Of a DNA stretch of 64,000 bases, positions 42,700-51,300 are shown one piece after another (position 1 is the stretch's first letter; the number at the start of each line of letters is the position of its first letter). The DNA is from WHSW01 sp963821345. Lineage in GTDB: Bacteria > Actinomycetota > Thermoleophilia > Solirubrobacterales > 70-9. A model generated the notes under the pieces. The model made no database searches. It was not told the DNA's origin and saw nothing but the letters and a program-made list of their open reading frames with translations. The stretch lies in assembly GCA_963821345.1 (NCBI GenBank), contig CAWGDM010000002.1:124001-188000 (forward strand), given 5' to 3'. Made by a program: the position numbers and the translations under genes.

Positions 42700-43452
42700 A
42701 TGGCCGGATCGCTGGACGGACGCAAGGTGCTGATCACCGGGGCCTCCTCGGGGATCGGCGAGGCGACGGCGCTGGCGATGGCCGCCGAGGGCGCCGCGGT
42801 CGCGTGTGGCGCCCGGCGCAAGGACCGCCTCGACGACCTCGCCTCGCGGATCGAGGCCGACGGCGGTAAGGCGATCGCGATCGAGGCCGACATCTCCGAG
42901 GAGGACCAGGCGAAGAACCTGGTCGAGACCGCGCACGCCGAGCTCGGCGGGCTCGACTGTCTGGTCAACAACGCCGGCGTGATGCTGCTCGGCCCACTGC
43001 AGGGCGCCGACCCGTCGGAGTGGCGGCGGATGATCGACATCAACCTGCTCGGCCTCCTGTACTGCACCCACTATGCGCTGCCGCTGCTGCGCGACGGCGG
43101 GGGAGGGGACGTGATCAACGTCTCGTCGGTCGCCGGCCGGATCGCCGCGCTCGGCTCCGGCGTCTACAACATGACCAAGTGGGGTGTGGTCGGCTACTCC
43201 GAGTCGCTGCGACAGGAGGGGGCGCTGATCAAGGTCCGGGTCACCTGCATCGAGCCCGGTTTCGTCGATACCGAGCTTCAGGGCCACAACACGAACCCGA
43301 TGGTGGTCGAGCGGATCGAGCAGCTGATGGAGCAGACGCCGAAGGTGCTCGAGGCGGCCGATATCGCCAACGCGATCGTCTACGCGGCTTCGCAGCCCGA
43401 GCACGTGAGCGTCAACGAGATTCTCGTTCGTCCGAGCGGCCAGGCACGCTAG
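42700..43452 (+). CDS. Classical short-chain dehydrogenase/reductase
   Basis: 250 residues. The cofactor motif is VLITGASSGIGEATALAMAA at 10-29, with the basic ARRKDRLDDL favouring NADP. NNAGVMLLGPL is near 87, catalytic S in INVSSVAGRIAALGSG near 136, and Y/K in VYNMTKWGVVGYSESLR near 155-159. IEPGFVDTELQGHNTNP near 183 belongs to the NADP-dependent serine-dehydrogenase-like (YdfG) branch. The GTG at 42697 just before the ATG is possible, but 42700 fits the promoter spacing. Substrate unknown. Confidence 0.9.
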   Translation: MAGSLDGRKVLITGASSGIGEATALAMAAEGAAVACGARRKDRLDDLASRIEADGGKAIAIEADISEEDQAKNLVETAHAELGGLDCLVNNAGVMLLGPLQGADPSEWRRMIDINLLGLLYCTHYALPLLRDGGGGDVINVSSVAGRIAALGSGVYNMTKWGVVGYSESLRQEGALIKVRVTCIEPGFVDTELQGHNTNPMVVERIEQLMEQTPKVLEAADIANAIVYAASQPEHVSVNEILVRPSGQAR

Positions 43453-43472
43453 CGACATACGTCCGTCCGTGA

Positions 43473-43478
43473 TAACGT
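43473..43478 (+). promoter_or_regulatory. -10 hexamer TAACGT of the XRE-cupin regulator
   Basis: TAACGT is 7 bases before the GTG at 43486. ACGT repeats in this gap (ATACGTCCGTCC, AACGTAC) could hold an autoregulatory site, but no clean palindrome is visible. Confidence 0.5.
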
Positions 43479-43485
43479 ACACCGC

Positions 43486-44076
43486 GTGAACGCGAGCGCG
43501 GTGGCGACACGGGACGGAGTGGCGGTTGGCGCCCGGGTCAAGGCGCTGCGCGAGGCGATGGGCCTATCGCTGCGCGACCTGGCCGAGCGCAGCGGCGTCT
43601 CGGCGCCGATGCTGTCGCAGGTCGAGCGTGGCGAGACCAGCCCGACGCTGACCGTCGCCGAGCGGATCGCGTCCGGTCTCGACCTCACCCTTTCGCAGCT
43701 GCTACGCCTCGACGAGTGCGCGCATGTCGTCGTGATCCGGGCCGGTGAGCGCCGCACCAGCGAGCGCCGCGGCCACCGGACCGAGGAGCTGACCCCGCCG
43801 CTGCCCGGCCAGCGCGCCGACGTCTCGATGCACTCGCTCGAGCCGGGGGCCGCCACCGGTCGCCCCGGAGACCCGCCGCTGCACGAACCCGGCGCGCGTG
43901 AGACGGCCGTCGTCCTCGAGGGCTCGGTGGCGCTGATGATCGACGACGAGCGCCACGACCTGGAGGCCGGTGACAGCGTCACCTTCGACGCCGACCTCCC
44001 ACACCACTTCACCAACGACGGCGCGCGCACCGCCGAGTTCCTGGCGGTCGTCGCCGCCGGCCTGAGGAGGAGCTGA
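43486..44076 (+). CDS. XRE-family regulator with C-terminal cupin sensor
   Basis: 196 residues. The helix-turn-helix at about 12-66 reads VKALREAMGLSLRDLAERSG and SAPMLSQVERGETSPTLTVA. The cupin at about 105-190 reads HEPGARETAVVLEGSVALMI and LEAGDSVTFDADLPHHFTND. This architecture (SutR/PuuR-like) usually senses a small molecule in the cupin and represses nearby genes. It lies immediately upstream of leuC through junction element B, so it may regulate leuCDB or itself; its target is not known. Confidence 0.88.
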   Translation: MNASAVATRDGVAVGARVKALREAMGLSLRDLAERSGVSAPMLSQVERGETSPTLTVAERIASGLDLTLSQLLRLDECAHVVVIRAGERRTSERRGHRTEELTPPLPGQRADVSMHSLEPGAATGRPGDPPLHEPGARETAVVLEGSVALMIDDERHDLEAGDSVTFDADLPHHFTNDGARTAEFLAVVAAGLRRS

Positions 44077-44080
44077 CCAC

Positions 44081-44131
44081 GTGAGGCGGAGCGGAGCGAA
44101 GCCGAGCCGCGCCGCTGTTGAGGCGCCTGGT
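44081..44131 (+). repeat. Junction element, copy B (before leuC)
   Basis: It begins GTGAGGCGGAG four bases after the regulator stop. The hairpin has left arm GCGCC (44109-44113), loop GCTGTTGA (44114-44121) and right arm GGCGC (44122-44126), then five bases CTGGT to the leuC TTG. It is five bases shorter than copies A and C between GTGA and the stem. The GTG at 44081 is in frame with leuC and could add 17 residues (MRRSGAKPSRAAVEAPG). Confidence 0.7.
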
Positions 44132-45496
44132 TTGGCCAAGACGATGTTCGACCGGATCTGGGAGGCGCACGAGCTCGGCGACGGCCTGATCTACATCGAC
44201 CTGCACCTCGTCCACGAGGTGACCTCGGCGCAGGCCTTCGACGGGCTGCGGATCGAGGGGCGCGAGGTGCGCCGCCCGGATAAGACGGTCGCCACCGCCG
44301 ACCACAACGTGCCCACCGACGGGACCGCGGCCGCGAGCCTGATCGCCGATCGGCTCTCGCGGATCCAGGTCGAGACCCTGGAGCGAAACTGCAAGGAGTT
44401 CGGGGTCCCGATCTACTCGATCGGGTCGGAGCATCAGGGGATCGTGCACGTGATCGGCCCCGAGCTTGGGCTGACCCAGCCCGGGATGACGATCGTCTGC
44501 GGCGACAGCCACACCTCGACCCACGGGGCGTTCGGGGCGCTCGCGTTCGGGATCGGCACCTCCGAGGTCGAGCACGTGCTCGCCACCCAGTGCCTGGTCC
44601 AGAGGCGCCCGAAGACGATGCGGATCTCCTACTCGGGCGAGCTCGGCGGCGGGGTCACCGCCAAGGACATGATCCTGGCGACGATCGGCCGCCTGGGCAC
44701 CGGCGGCATGACCGGCTACGCGGTCGAGTACGCGGGCGAGACGGTCGCCGGGCTGACGATGGAGAACCGGATGACGATCTGCAACATGACGATCGAGGGC
44801 GGCGGTCGGGCGGGGATGATCGCCCCCGACGAGACCACCTTCGAGTGGGTCGAGGGGCGCCCTGGAGCCCCGCAGGACTTCGAGGCCGCGGTCGAACGCT
44901 GGCGCGAGCTGCCCACCGACGACGGCGCCCCGTTCGATACCGAGGTCGACGTCGACGCCGGCTCGCTGTCGCCAATGGTCACCTGGGGGACGAATCCGGG
45001 CCAGGTGGTCGAGGTGACCGGCGAGGTGCCATCGCCGAGCTCCGAGCCCGAGGAGCGCGCGCTGCGCTACATGGATCTCGAGCCCGGACGCGCGATCAGC
45101 GAGATCGAGCTCGACCGGGTGTTCATCGGCTCTTGCACGAACTCGCGGATCGGCGACCTGCGCGAGGCGGCGGCGATGGTCGAGGGCCGCAAGGTGGCGA
45201 GCACGCTGAGCGCGATGGTCGTCCCGGGATCGGCGAAGGTCAAGGCGCAGGCCGAGGCCGAGGGGCTCGACCAGATCTTCACCGAGGCAGGCTTCGACTG
45301 GCGCTCGGCCGGCTGCTCGATGTGCCTGGGGATGAACCCGGACATCCTCAGCCCCGGCGAGCGCTGCGCATCGACCTCCAACCGCAACTTCGAGGGCCGC
45401 CAGGGCAAGGGCGGGCGCACCCACCTGGTGAGCCCGAAGATGGCCGCCGCGGCGGCGATCGAGGGTAGGTTCGTCGACATCAGGGACTGGAGCTGA
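44132..45496 (+). CDS. leuC: 3-Isopropylmalate dehydratase large subunit
   Basis: 454 residues, aconitase family with a 4Fe-4S cluster. KTMFDRIWEAHELGDGLIYI opens it as in bacterial LeuC; VCGDSHTSTHGAFGALAFGI is near 128. Cluster cysteines are C in VFIGSCTNSRIGDLREAA near 333 and the C-x2-C in SAGCSMCLGMNPD near 391-394. I chose TTG 44132, because MAKT(M/L)F is the family start and it keeps the 5-base spacing to the hairpin seen at serA and the HD gene; GTG 44081 is the alternative. leuD follows after one base. Confidence 0.95.
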   Translation: MAKTMFDRIWEAHELGDGLIYIDLHLVHEVTSAQAFDGLRIEGREVRRPDKTVATADHNVPTDGTAAASLIADRLSRIQVETLERNCKEFGVPIYSIGSEHQGIVHVIGPELGLTQPGMTIVCGDSHTSTHGAFGALAFGIGTSEVEHVLATQCLVQRRPKTMRISYSGELGGGVTAKDMILATIGRLGTGGMTGYAVEYAGETVAGLTMENRMTICNMTIEGGGRAGMIAPDETTFEWVEGRPGAPQDFEAAVERWRELPTDDGAPFDTEVDVDAGSLSPMVTWGTNPGQVVEVTGEVPSPSSEPEERALRYMDLEPGRAISEIELDRVFIGSCTNSRIGDLREAAAMVEGRKVASTLSAMVVPGSAKVKAQAEAEGLDQIFTEAGFDWRSAGCSMCLGMNPDILSPGERCASTSNRNFEGRQGKGGRTHLVSPKMAAAAAIEGRFVDIRDWS

Positions 45497-45497
45497 G

Positions 45498-46067
45498 ATG
45501 GACGCAGTAGAGGTGATCGAGGGCGGGGTCTCGTTTTTGGACCGCGCCGACGTCGACACCGACCAGATCATCCCGAAGCAGTTCCTGAAGAGGGTCGAGC
45601 GGACCGGGTTCGGCGAGTTCCTGTTCTACGACTGGATCCGCGACGGCGAGATCGAGCTGGAGCCGAACCCGATCCTGGTCGCGGGCCCGAACTTCGGCTG
45701 CGGCTCGTCGCGCGAGCACGCGCCCTGGGCGCTCCAGGACTATGGCTTCCGGGCGATCATCGCGCCCTCGTTCGCCGACATCTTCTACGGCAACTGCACC
45801 AAGATCGGGCTGCTGCCGGTGATCCTCGACGAGGCCGACTGCCGCGCGCTCGCCGAGGCCGGGGCGGCGCGGATCGACCTCGACGACCAGACCGTCGACT
45901 CCGCCCGGACCGGCGTGGTCAGGTTCGAGATCGACGAGGAGATCAAGCACCGGCTCTACCATGGCCTCGACGACATCGGGGTGACGCTCCAGAACGTCGC
46001 CGCGATCGACGCCTTCGAGGCGTCCGGCGCCGCCGACCACGGCCCGGTGACGACGGTGTCTCCGTGA
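45498..46067 (+). CDS. leuD: 3-Isopropylmalate dehydratase small subunit
   Basis: 189 residues. LDRADVDTDQIIPKQFLKRV is near 16, GPNFGCGSSREHAPWALQDYG near 64, IIAPSFADIFYGNCTKIGLLP near 88. It completes the LeuCD isomerase of 2- to 3-isopropylmalate. The stop overlaps the GTG of the methyltransferase gene. Confidence 0.95.
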   Translation: MDAVEVIEGGVSFLDRADVDTDQIIPKQFLKRVERTGFGEFLFYDWIRDGEIELEPNPILVAGPNFGCGSSREHAPWALQDYGFRAIIAPSFADIFYGNCTKIGLLPVILDEADCRALAEAGAARIDLDDQTVDSARTGVVRFEIDEEIKHRLYHGLDDIGVTLQNVAAIDAFEASGAADHGPVTTVSP

Positions 46068-46846
46068 GCGAGGAGGGCGGACCGGTGGAGTGGGACGCGC
46101 GCACCTACCACCAGGTGGCGGCGCCGCAGGAGGAGTGGGGGCGAGAGGTGCTCGCCCGGCTCGAGCTGCATGGCGACGAGACCGTGCTCGACGCCGGCTG
46201 TGGCAGCGGCCGGGTCACCCGTCTGATCTGCGAGCGCCTGCCGCAGGGGCGCGTGATCGGGGTCGACGGCTCCCGCTCGATGATCGAGCACGCGGCCGAG
46301 AACCTCGGCGACCTCGGCGACCGGGTCGAGCTGATCGTCGCCGACCTCTCCGAGCTCGAGCTCTCCGAGCCCGTCGACGCGATCTTCTCCAACGCCACCT
46401 TCCACTGGATCCTCGACCACGAGCGGCTGTTCCAGCGCCTGGTCGCCGCCCTGCGGCCGGGTGGGGCGCTCGAGGCCCAGTGCGGCGGGCGGGGCAACAT
46501 CGCCGAGTGGCAGCGGGCGCTCGAGTCGCTGCAGGGGGACGAGCGCTTCGCCGACTACCTGAGCGGCATGCCGTCGGCCTGGAACTACGCCTCGGTCGGC
46601 GACACCCGCGACCGGCTCGAGCGGGCCGGGTTCGAGGTCGGCCCGCAAAGCGTGTGGGTCGAGGAGCGCACCGTGACGCCGGACGACCCGCGCGCCTTCG
46701 CCCGCTCGGTCGGGCTCAGCAAGCACCTCGCGCGGCTGCCCGAGGACCTGCACGAGGAGTTCATCGACGCGGTGCTCGGCTCGATGGCGCGGCCGCTGGT
46801 GCTCGAGTACGTGCGGCTCAACATCTCGGCTCGGAGGCCGCGCTGA
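46064..46846 (+). CDS. Trans-aconitate methyltransferase-like SAM enzyme inside the leu operon
   Basis: 260 residues. The SAM motif VLDAGCGSGRVTRLICERLP is near 41-60, then VIGVDGSRSMIEHA, LIVADLSEL, and the Tam-typical AIFSNATFHWILDHERLFQR near 105 and RPGGALEAQCGGRGNI near 133. Tam and yeast Tmt1 methylate small tricarboxylic or isopropylmalic acids. It overlaps the leuD stop (GTGA), and its own stop overlaps the leuB start, so it is made together with the enzymes that make and use 3-isopropylmalate. Specific substrate not proven. Confidence 0.83.
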   Translation: MSEEGGPVEWDARTYHQVAAPQEEWGREVLARLELHGDETVLDAGCGSGRVTRLICERLPQGRVIGVDGSRSMIEHAAENLGDLGDRVELIVADLSELELSEPVDAIFSNATFHWILDHERLFQRLVAALRPGGALEAQCGGRGNIAEWQRALESLQGDERFADYLSGMPSAWNYASVGDTRDRLERAGFEVGPQSVWVEERTVTPDDPRAFARSVGLSKHLARLPEDLHEEFIDAVLGSMARPLVLEYVRLNISARRPR

Positions 46847-47889
46847 CGCGGACGATCGTCCTGCTGCCCGGTGACGGGGTCGGGCCCGAGATCGTCGCCT
46901 CGGCCACCAAGGTCCTCGACCGGGTCGGCGAGTTCGACTACGACGAGCGGCTCGTCGGCGGCGCCTCGATCGACGCCCACGCAACCGCGCTGACCGACGA
47001 GGTCCTCGACGCATGCCGTCCCTGCGACGCCGTCCTGCTGGGCGCGGTCGGGGGACCGAAGTGGGACACGACCGACCCCGGCGCCCCGCGGCCCGAGCAG
47101 GGGCTGTTGGGCCTGCGCAAGGGCCTTGGCCTGTTCGCGAACCTGCGCCCGGTGAAGCCGATCGAGGCGCTGATCGAGGCCAGTCCGCTGCGTCCGGAGG
47201 TGATTGCCGACACCGACCTGCTGGTGGTCCGCGAGCTCACCGGCGGGATCTACTTCGGCGAGCGCGGCCGCGAGGGCGACCGCGCCTTCGACACCTGTGT
47301 GTACACGGTCGCCGAGATCGAGCGGATCGCCCGGGTCGGCTTCGAGGCCGCCGCCCGGCGCCGGGGCCGGGTGACCTCGGTCGACAAGGCGAACGTGATC
47401 GAGACCTCGCGTCTGTGGCGCGAGACCGTCTCCGGGCTCGCCCCGGATTACCCGGGGGTCGAGCTCGACCACATGCTGGTCGACAACGCGGCGATGCAGC
47501 TGGTCTCGGCGCCGTCGCGCTTTGACGTGATCCTGACCGAGAACATGTTCGGCGACATCCTCTCCGACGAGTCCGCGATGCTCACCGGCTCGCTCGGGAT
47601 GCTGCCCTCGGCCAGCCTCGGCGGTGAGGGGCCCGGCGTGTTCGAGCCGGTCCACGGCTCGGCGCCCGACATCGCCGGCACCGGCACCGCGAATCCACTG
47701 GCGACGATCCTCTCGGCGGCGATGCTGCTTCGCGACGGCCTCGGGATGAGCGCCGAGGCAACCGCGGTCGAGTCCGCGGTCGAGGCGGCGCTGCGCTCGG
47801 GGCTGCGGACCGCCGATCTCGGCGGCGGCGAGGCTGCCGTCGGCACCGCCGAGATCACCGATGCCGTGCTCTCGCACCTCGCCGCCTGA
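46843..47889 (+). CDS. leuB: 3-Isopropylmalate dehydrogenase (CTG start)
   Basis: 348 residues. IVLLPGDGVGPEIVASATKV is near 5, LLGAVGGPKWD near 68, LGLRKGLGLFANLRPVKP near 88, RELTGGIYFGERG near 130, the catalytic Y/K region VDKANVIETSRLWRE near 182 and MLVDNAAMQLV near 210, the metal site DILSDESAMLTGSLGMLPSA near 235 and HGSAPDIAGTGTANP near 265. No ATG, GTG or TTG is available. CTG at 46843 overlaps the upstream TGA (CTGA), and GGAGG lies six bases before it, so I accept a CTG start. Confidence 0.94.
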   Translation: MTRTIVLLPGDGVGPEIVASATKVLDRVGEFDYDERLVGGASIDAHATALTDEVLDACRPCDAVLLGAVGGPKWDTTDPGAPRPEQGLLGLRKGLGLFANLRPVKPIEALIEASPLRPEVIADTDLLVVRELTGGIYFGERGREGDRAFDTCVYTVAEIERIARVGFEAAARRRGRVTSVDKANVIETSRLWRETVSGLAPDYPGVELDHMLVDNAAMQLVSAPSRFDVILTENMFGDILSDESAMLTGSLGMLPSASLGGEGPGVFEPVHGSAPDIAGTGTANPLATILSAAMLLRDGLGMSAEATAVESAVEAALRSGLRTADLGGGEAAVGTAEITDAVLSHLAA

Positions 47890-47907
47890 CCGGCGCTCGG
47901 GCCGGGA

Positions 47908-47913
47908 TATGAT
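47908..47913 (+). promoter_or_regulatory. -10 hexamer TATGAT of the cNMP-binding protein gene
   Basis: TATGAT is 8 bases before the ATG at 47922 and is the closest to TATAAT in the window. CCTGAC 17 bases upstream is a weak -35. Confidence 0.6.
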
Positions 47914-47921
47914 CCGGCTCG

Positions 47922-48344
47922 ATGGCCGACTCTGACGTGGTCGAGGCGCTGCGCGCGACGTCGCTGTTCGCGGCGCTCGAGGATCGCGAGCTCGGGCGCC
48001 TCGCAGGCGCGATGCGCGAGCGCGCGGTCGCAGCGGGCGAGGAGATCGTCGTCGAGGGAACCGGCGGGGTCGGCTTTTTCGTGATCGAGTCGGGCGTGGC
48101 GAGCGTCAGCCAGGGCGGCGAGGAGATCGGCACGCTGGGCCCCGGTGACGGGTTCGGCGAGATGTCGCTGATCGACCGCAAGCCGCGCTCGGCGACTGTC
48201 CGCGCGACCTCGGACATGGTCTGCCGCGGGATGACCGCCTGGGAGTTCCGCCCGCTGGTCGAGGAGAACCCGGCGCTCGCGTGGTCGCTGCTCGAGACCC
48301 TGGTCGCCCGGGTGCGCGACATCGAGGCCCGGTCCGCGGGCTGA
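47922..48344 (+). CDS. Cyclic nucleotide-binding domain protein
   Basis: 140 residues made almost only of a CNB beta-roll. LFAALEDRELGRLAGAMRER is near 13, GEEIVVEGTGGVGFFVIESG near 36, and the phosphate cassette PGDGFGEMSLIDRKPRSATV near 74-93 with the E and R that hold the cyclic phosphate. No helix-turn-helix follows, so it is not a CRP transcription factor; it may be a stand-alone sensor or a partner subunit. It is convergent with the large adenylate cyclase gene, whose stop is two bases away. Confidence 0.88.
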   Translation: MADSDVVEALRATSLFAALEDRELGRLAGAMRERAVAAGEEIVVEGTGGVGFFVIESGVASVSQGGEEIGTLGPGDGFGEMSLIDRKPRSATVRATSDMVCRGMTAWEFRPLVEENPALAWSLLETLVARVRDIEARSAG

Positions 48345-48345
48345 C

Positions 48346-51300
48346 TCAGGACGGGGCGGTGACGCCGAGGCCGGCGAAGGTCTCGGCCGCCGGCTCGCGG
48401 TGCTCGCCGCCGCGCAACCAGCGAGTGCGGGCGACCTCGTAGACGCACTCCAGGCGCTCGAAGGCCGCGCATGCCTCGGCCAGGACCTCGTCGCTGTCCT
48501 CGACCAGGCCTTGGGCGCGCAGCGCCACCGCGCGGGTGACCGCCTCGTTGGTGGTCCGTGCGGAGCTCGCCTCGACGGTCGCCGAGGCGTCTGGGTGTCC
48601 CGCCAGGACCAGCGCCTCGGCGCGCTTGGCGAGCAGCAGGTCGCTGCCCTTGAGATTCGGGTCCAGGGGCTCGAGCAGCTCCACCGCTCGCTCGAACTCG
48701 CCCCGATGCAGCGCGACCTCGGCCGCCCGGACGCGGATCGAGGGCAGCTGGTGCAGGCTGCCGTCCGCGGCCTGCTCGGCGGAGCGCAGCCAGGCCGCCT
48801 GCTCGAGCTCGTCGCCGCGCAGGCCGTGGATCGCGGCGATGCAGGCGAGGTTCGACGAGAAATAGGCGATCGGCGGCCGGCCCTCGGCCAGCCAGCCGTC
48901 TCGTAGCTCGCTCCCTCGGCGCACCGCCTCGTCCCACTCGCCGAGCAGATACAGCGGGCGCAGCGACACCCCGTCGGCCGCCTGGGGCGCCAGGCTCGAG
49001 AACTCGGCAGTGTTGAGGTCGGCCCAATGCAGCCCCTCGCGTAGTGCGCCCGCGTCGATCAGCGAGTCGGCGAGCATGTTGAGCGCGTCGGTGCGCTCGA
49101 ACGCGAGCCGGCCGGTGAGCTGGTCGGCCGGCTGCAGGGCCTCGACCCGCTCGCGGCAATGGTCGACCGCGCGCTCCCAGGCCCCCTGGAGCCACTCGCT
49201 GGCGGTCGCCGCGTCGAGCGCGCTCGAGAGCACCGGCAGGTCGTCGATCGCGCGCGCCAAGCGCAGCGCCTCATCGGCCGCCGGCTTCATCTCCTTGTAG
49301 TCCTGGGCGCGCCATGCGACCCAGGCGTCGTCGACGCGCAGGAGCGCCCGCAGCCTCGGATCCGGGTTGGGGACCAAGTCGCGTGCGCGCCCCAGCAGCC
49401 GCTGCACCTCGGACATCTTGATGTCGCCCGAGATCCCGGCCATCCGGGTGGCGATCTCTGCCGCACGGGCGTAGCAGTCGGCGGCCACGGCGCCGTCTCC
49501 CGCTCGCTCGGCCTCGGCGCCGGCGCCTCGGAGCAGCTCGAAGGCGAGGTCGCCGCGGACTCGCGACAGCGCCACCTCGGCCGCCTCGAGCCTCGCCTCG
49601 GCGCTCGCGACCCGGTCCGGCGCGAGCGCGGCGGCCTGCTCGAGCAGCTCCTGGGCGCGGGCGGCGGCTCCCCGCTTGAGCGCCAACTCGGCAGCCTCGC
49701 GCGTGGCCACGAACGCCGTCCAGACCAGCTCCGGCGCCGGGTCGAGCCCGGCGGCGCAGGCCAGGTGGAAGGCGATCACCTCCGAGAGCTCGGCGTAACG
49801 CCCGCCGGCCCGCCCCCGCACCCCGTCGGCCGCCGCGCGGTGCAGCCGCACGCGCTCGGCGCGGGTGAGCGAGGTGTAGGCGACCTCGCGGATCAGCTGG
49901 TGGCGAAAGCCGTACAGGCCGGGCTCGTCGCCGGCAAGCGGTTCGACCAGGGCCCGGCGCTCGAGCTCGGCCAGGGCGGGCTCCGGCGGCTCGTCGGCGA
50001 GCTCGCGCAGAGCCTCGACCCGGAAGCGGTCCCCGAGCACCGCGGCCCGCTGAAGGACCAGCTTGTCGCCGGCCGTGAGTGCGTCGAGGCGCGCAGCGAT
50101 CGCCGATTGGACCGTGTCCGGCATCGCCTGTGGCTCGCGACCGAGCTCGCCGTCGCCAATCGCATGGGCGATCTCCTCGGCGAAGAACGGGTTGCCGCCG
50201 CTGGCGGCGGCGATCTCGCGCGCCAGCGAGAGGTCGTCGCCGACCAGGGTCGCGGCCAGTTCCTGGGCTGCGGCGGGTGTCAGCGGGCCGAGGTCGAGCC
50301 GGTTGCGACCGTCGCCGTCGCCGAGCCGCGGGCGCAGCTGGCGGATCTCGGGACGCGCGGTACAGACGACCATAAGCGGCGAGTCGGGCAGCGAGACCGC
50401 GTCGTCGAGCAGGTCGAGGAAGCCCTCGTCGGCCCAATGGGCATCGTCGACGGCGATCACCACCGGCGCCTCGACGGCGAGCGCCCCCAGCAGCCTCCTC
50501 CACGCTCGCCGTAGAGCGGCCTCGCCCGTCGTCCGGTCGTCGCCCGTGAGCGTCGTCGCAAGCAGCTCCGCGGTCCCGTCCGCATCTGTGGCGCCGAGCG
50601 CCGCAAGCCTGGTCGCAAGCGCGAGGCGGACCTGTTCGGCGGTTGCGTCCTGAGGTGCGCCGGCCGCGGCCCGCAGGATCTCGGCCAGCGCCCAAAAGGC
50701 GATCCCGTCGCCGTAGGGCGGGTTACGGCCGACGAGCACGGTCGGACGGGGATCGGTCTCGGCGAGCTCGGCGAGCAGCTCGCGGCCGATCCGCGTCTTG
50801 CCGGCGCCCGCCTCGCCGACGATCAGGGAGAGCCGTGGGCGGCGCTCGCGCACCGCAGCCAGGTACGCGAGGCGGAGCGAGTCGAGCTCCGCACCGCGGC
50901 CCAAGAACGGGGTCGGCGCCGCCTCCGGCTGCTCGATGCCGGCCAGGGGGAACGCCTGAAGCGGCTCCGAGAACCCCTTCGCCGCGATCGCTCGGGGGGT
51001 TCCCAGACGGACGTTGCGACAGGCGCGGGCGGCCCGGTCCCCGACCAGGATCTCGCCGGGCGCGGCGGCCTGCTGAAGGCGTGCCGCCGCGTGCGAGGCC
51101 TCGCCGGTGACCGAGAGGTCGCCGGCCCCCGGGGCGATCAGCGCCTCGCCGGTCTCGACCCCGATCCGCAGGGTTAGCTCCGTCTCGTGGCCGGCGAGCC
51201 GCTCGACCAGGGCGACCGCCGCGGCAACCGCCCGGTCCGGGTCGTCACCGTGGGCGCGGGGGACCCCGAAGGCGGCGACGACGGCGTCGCCGATGAACTT

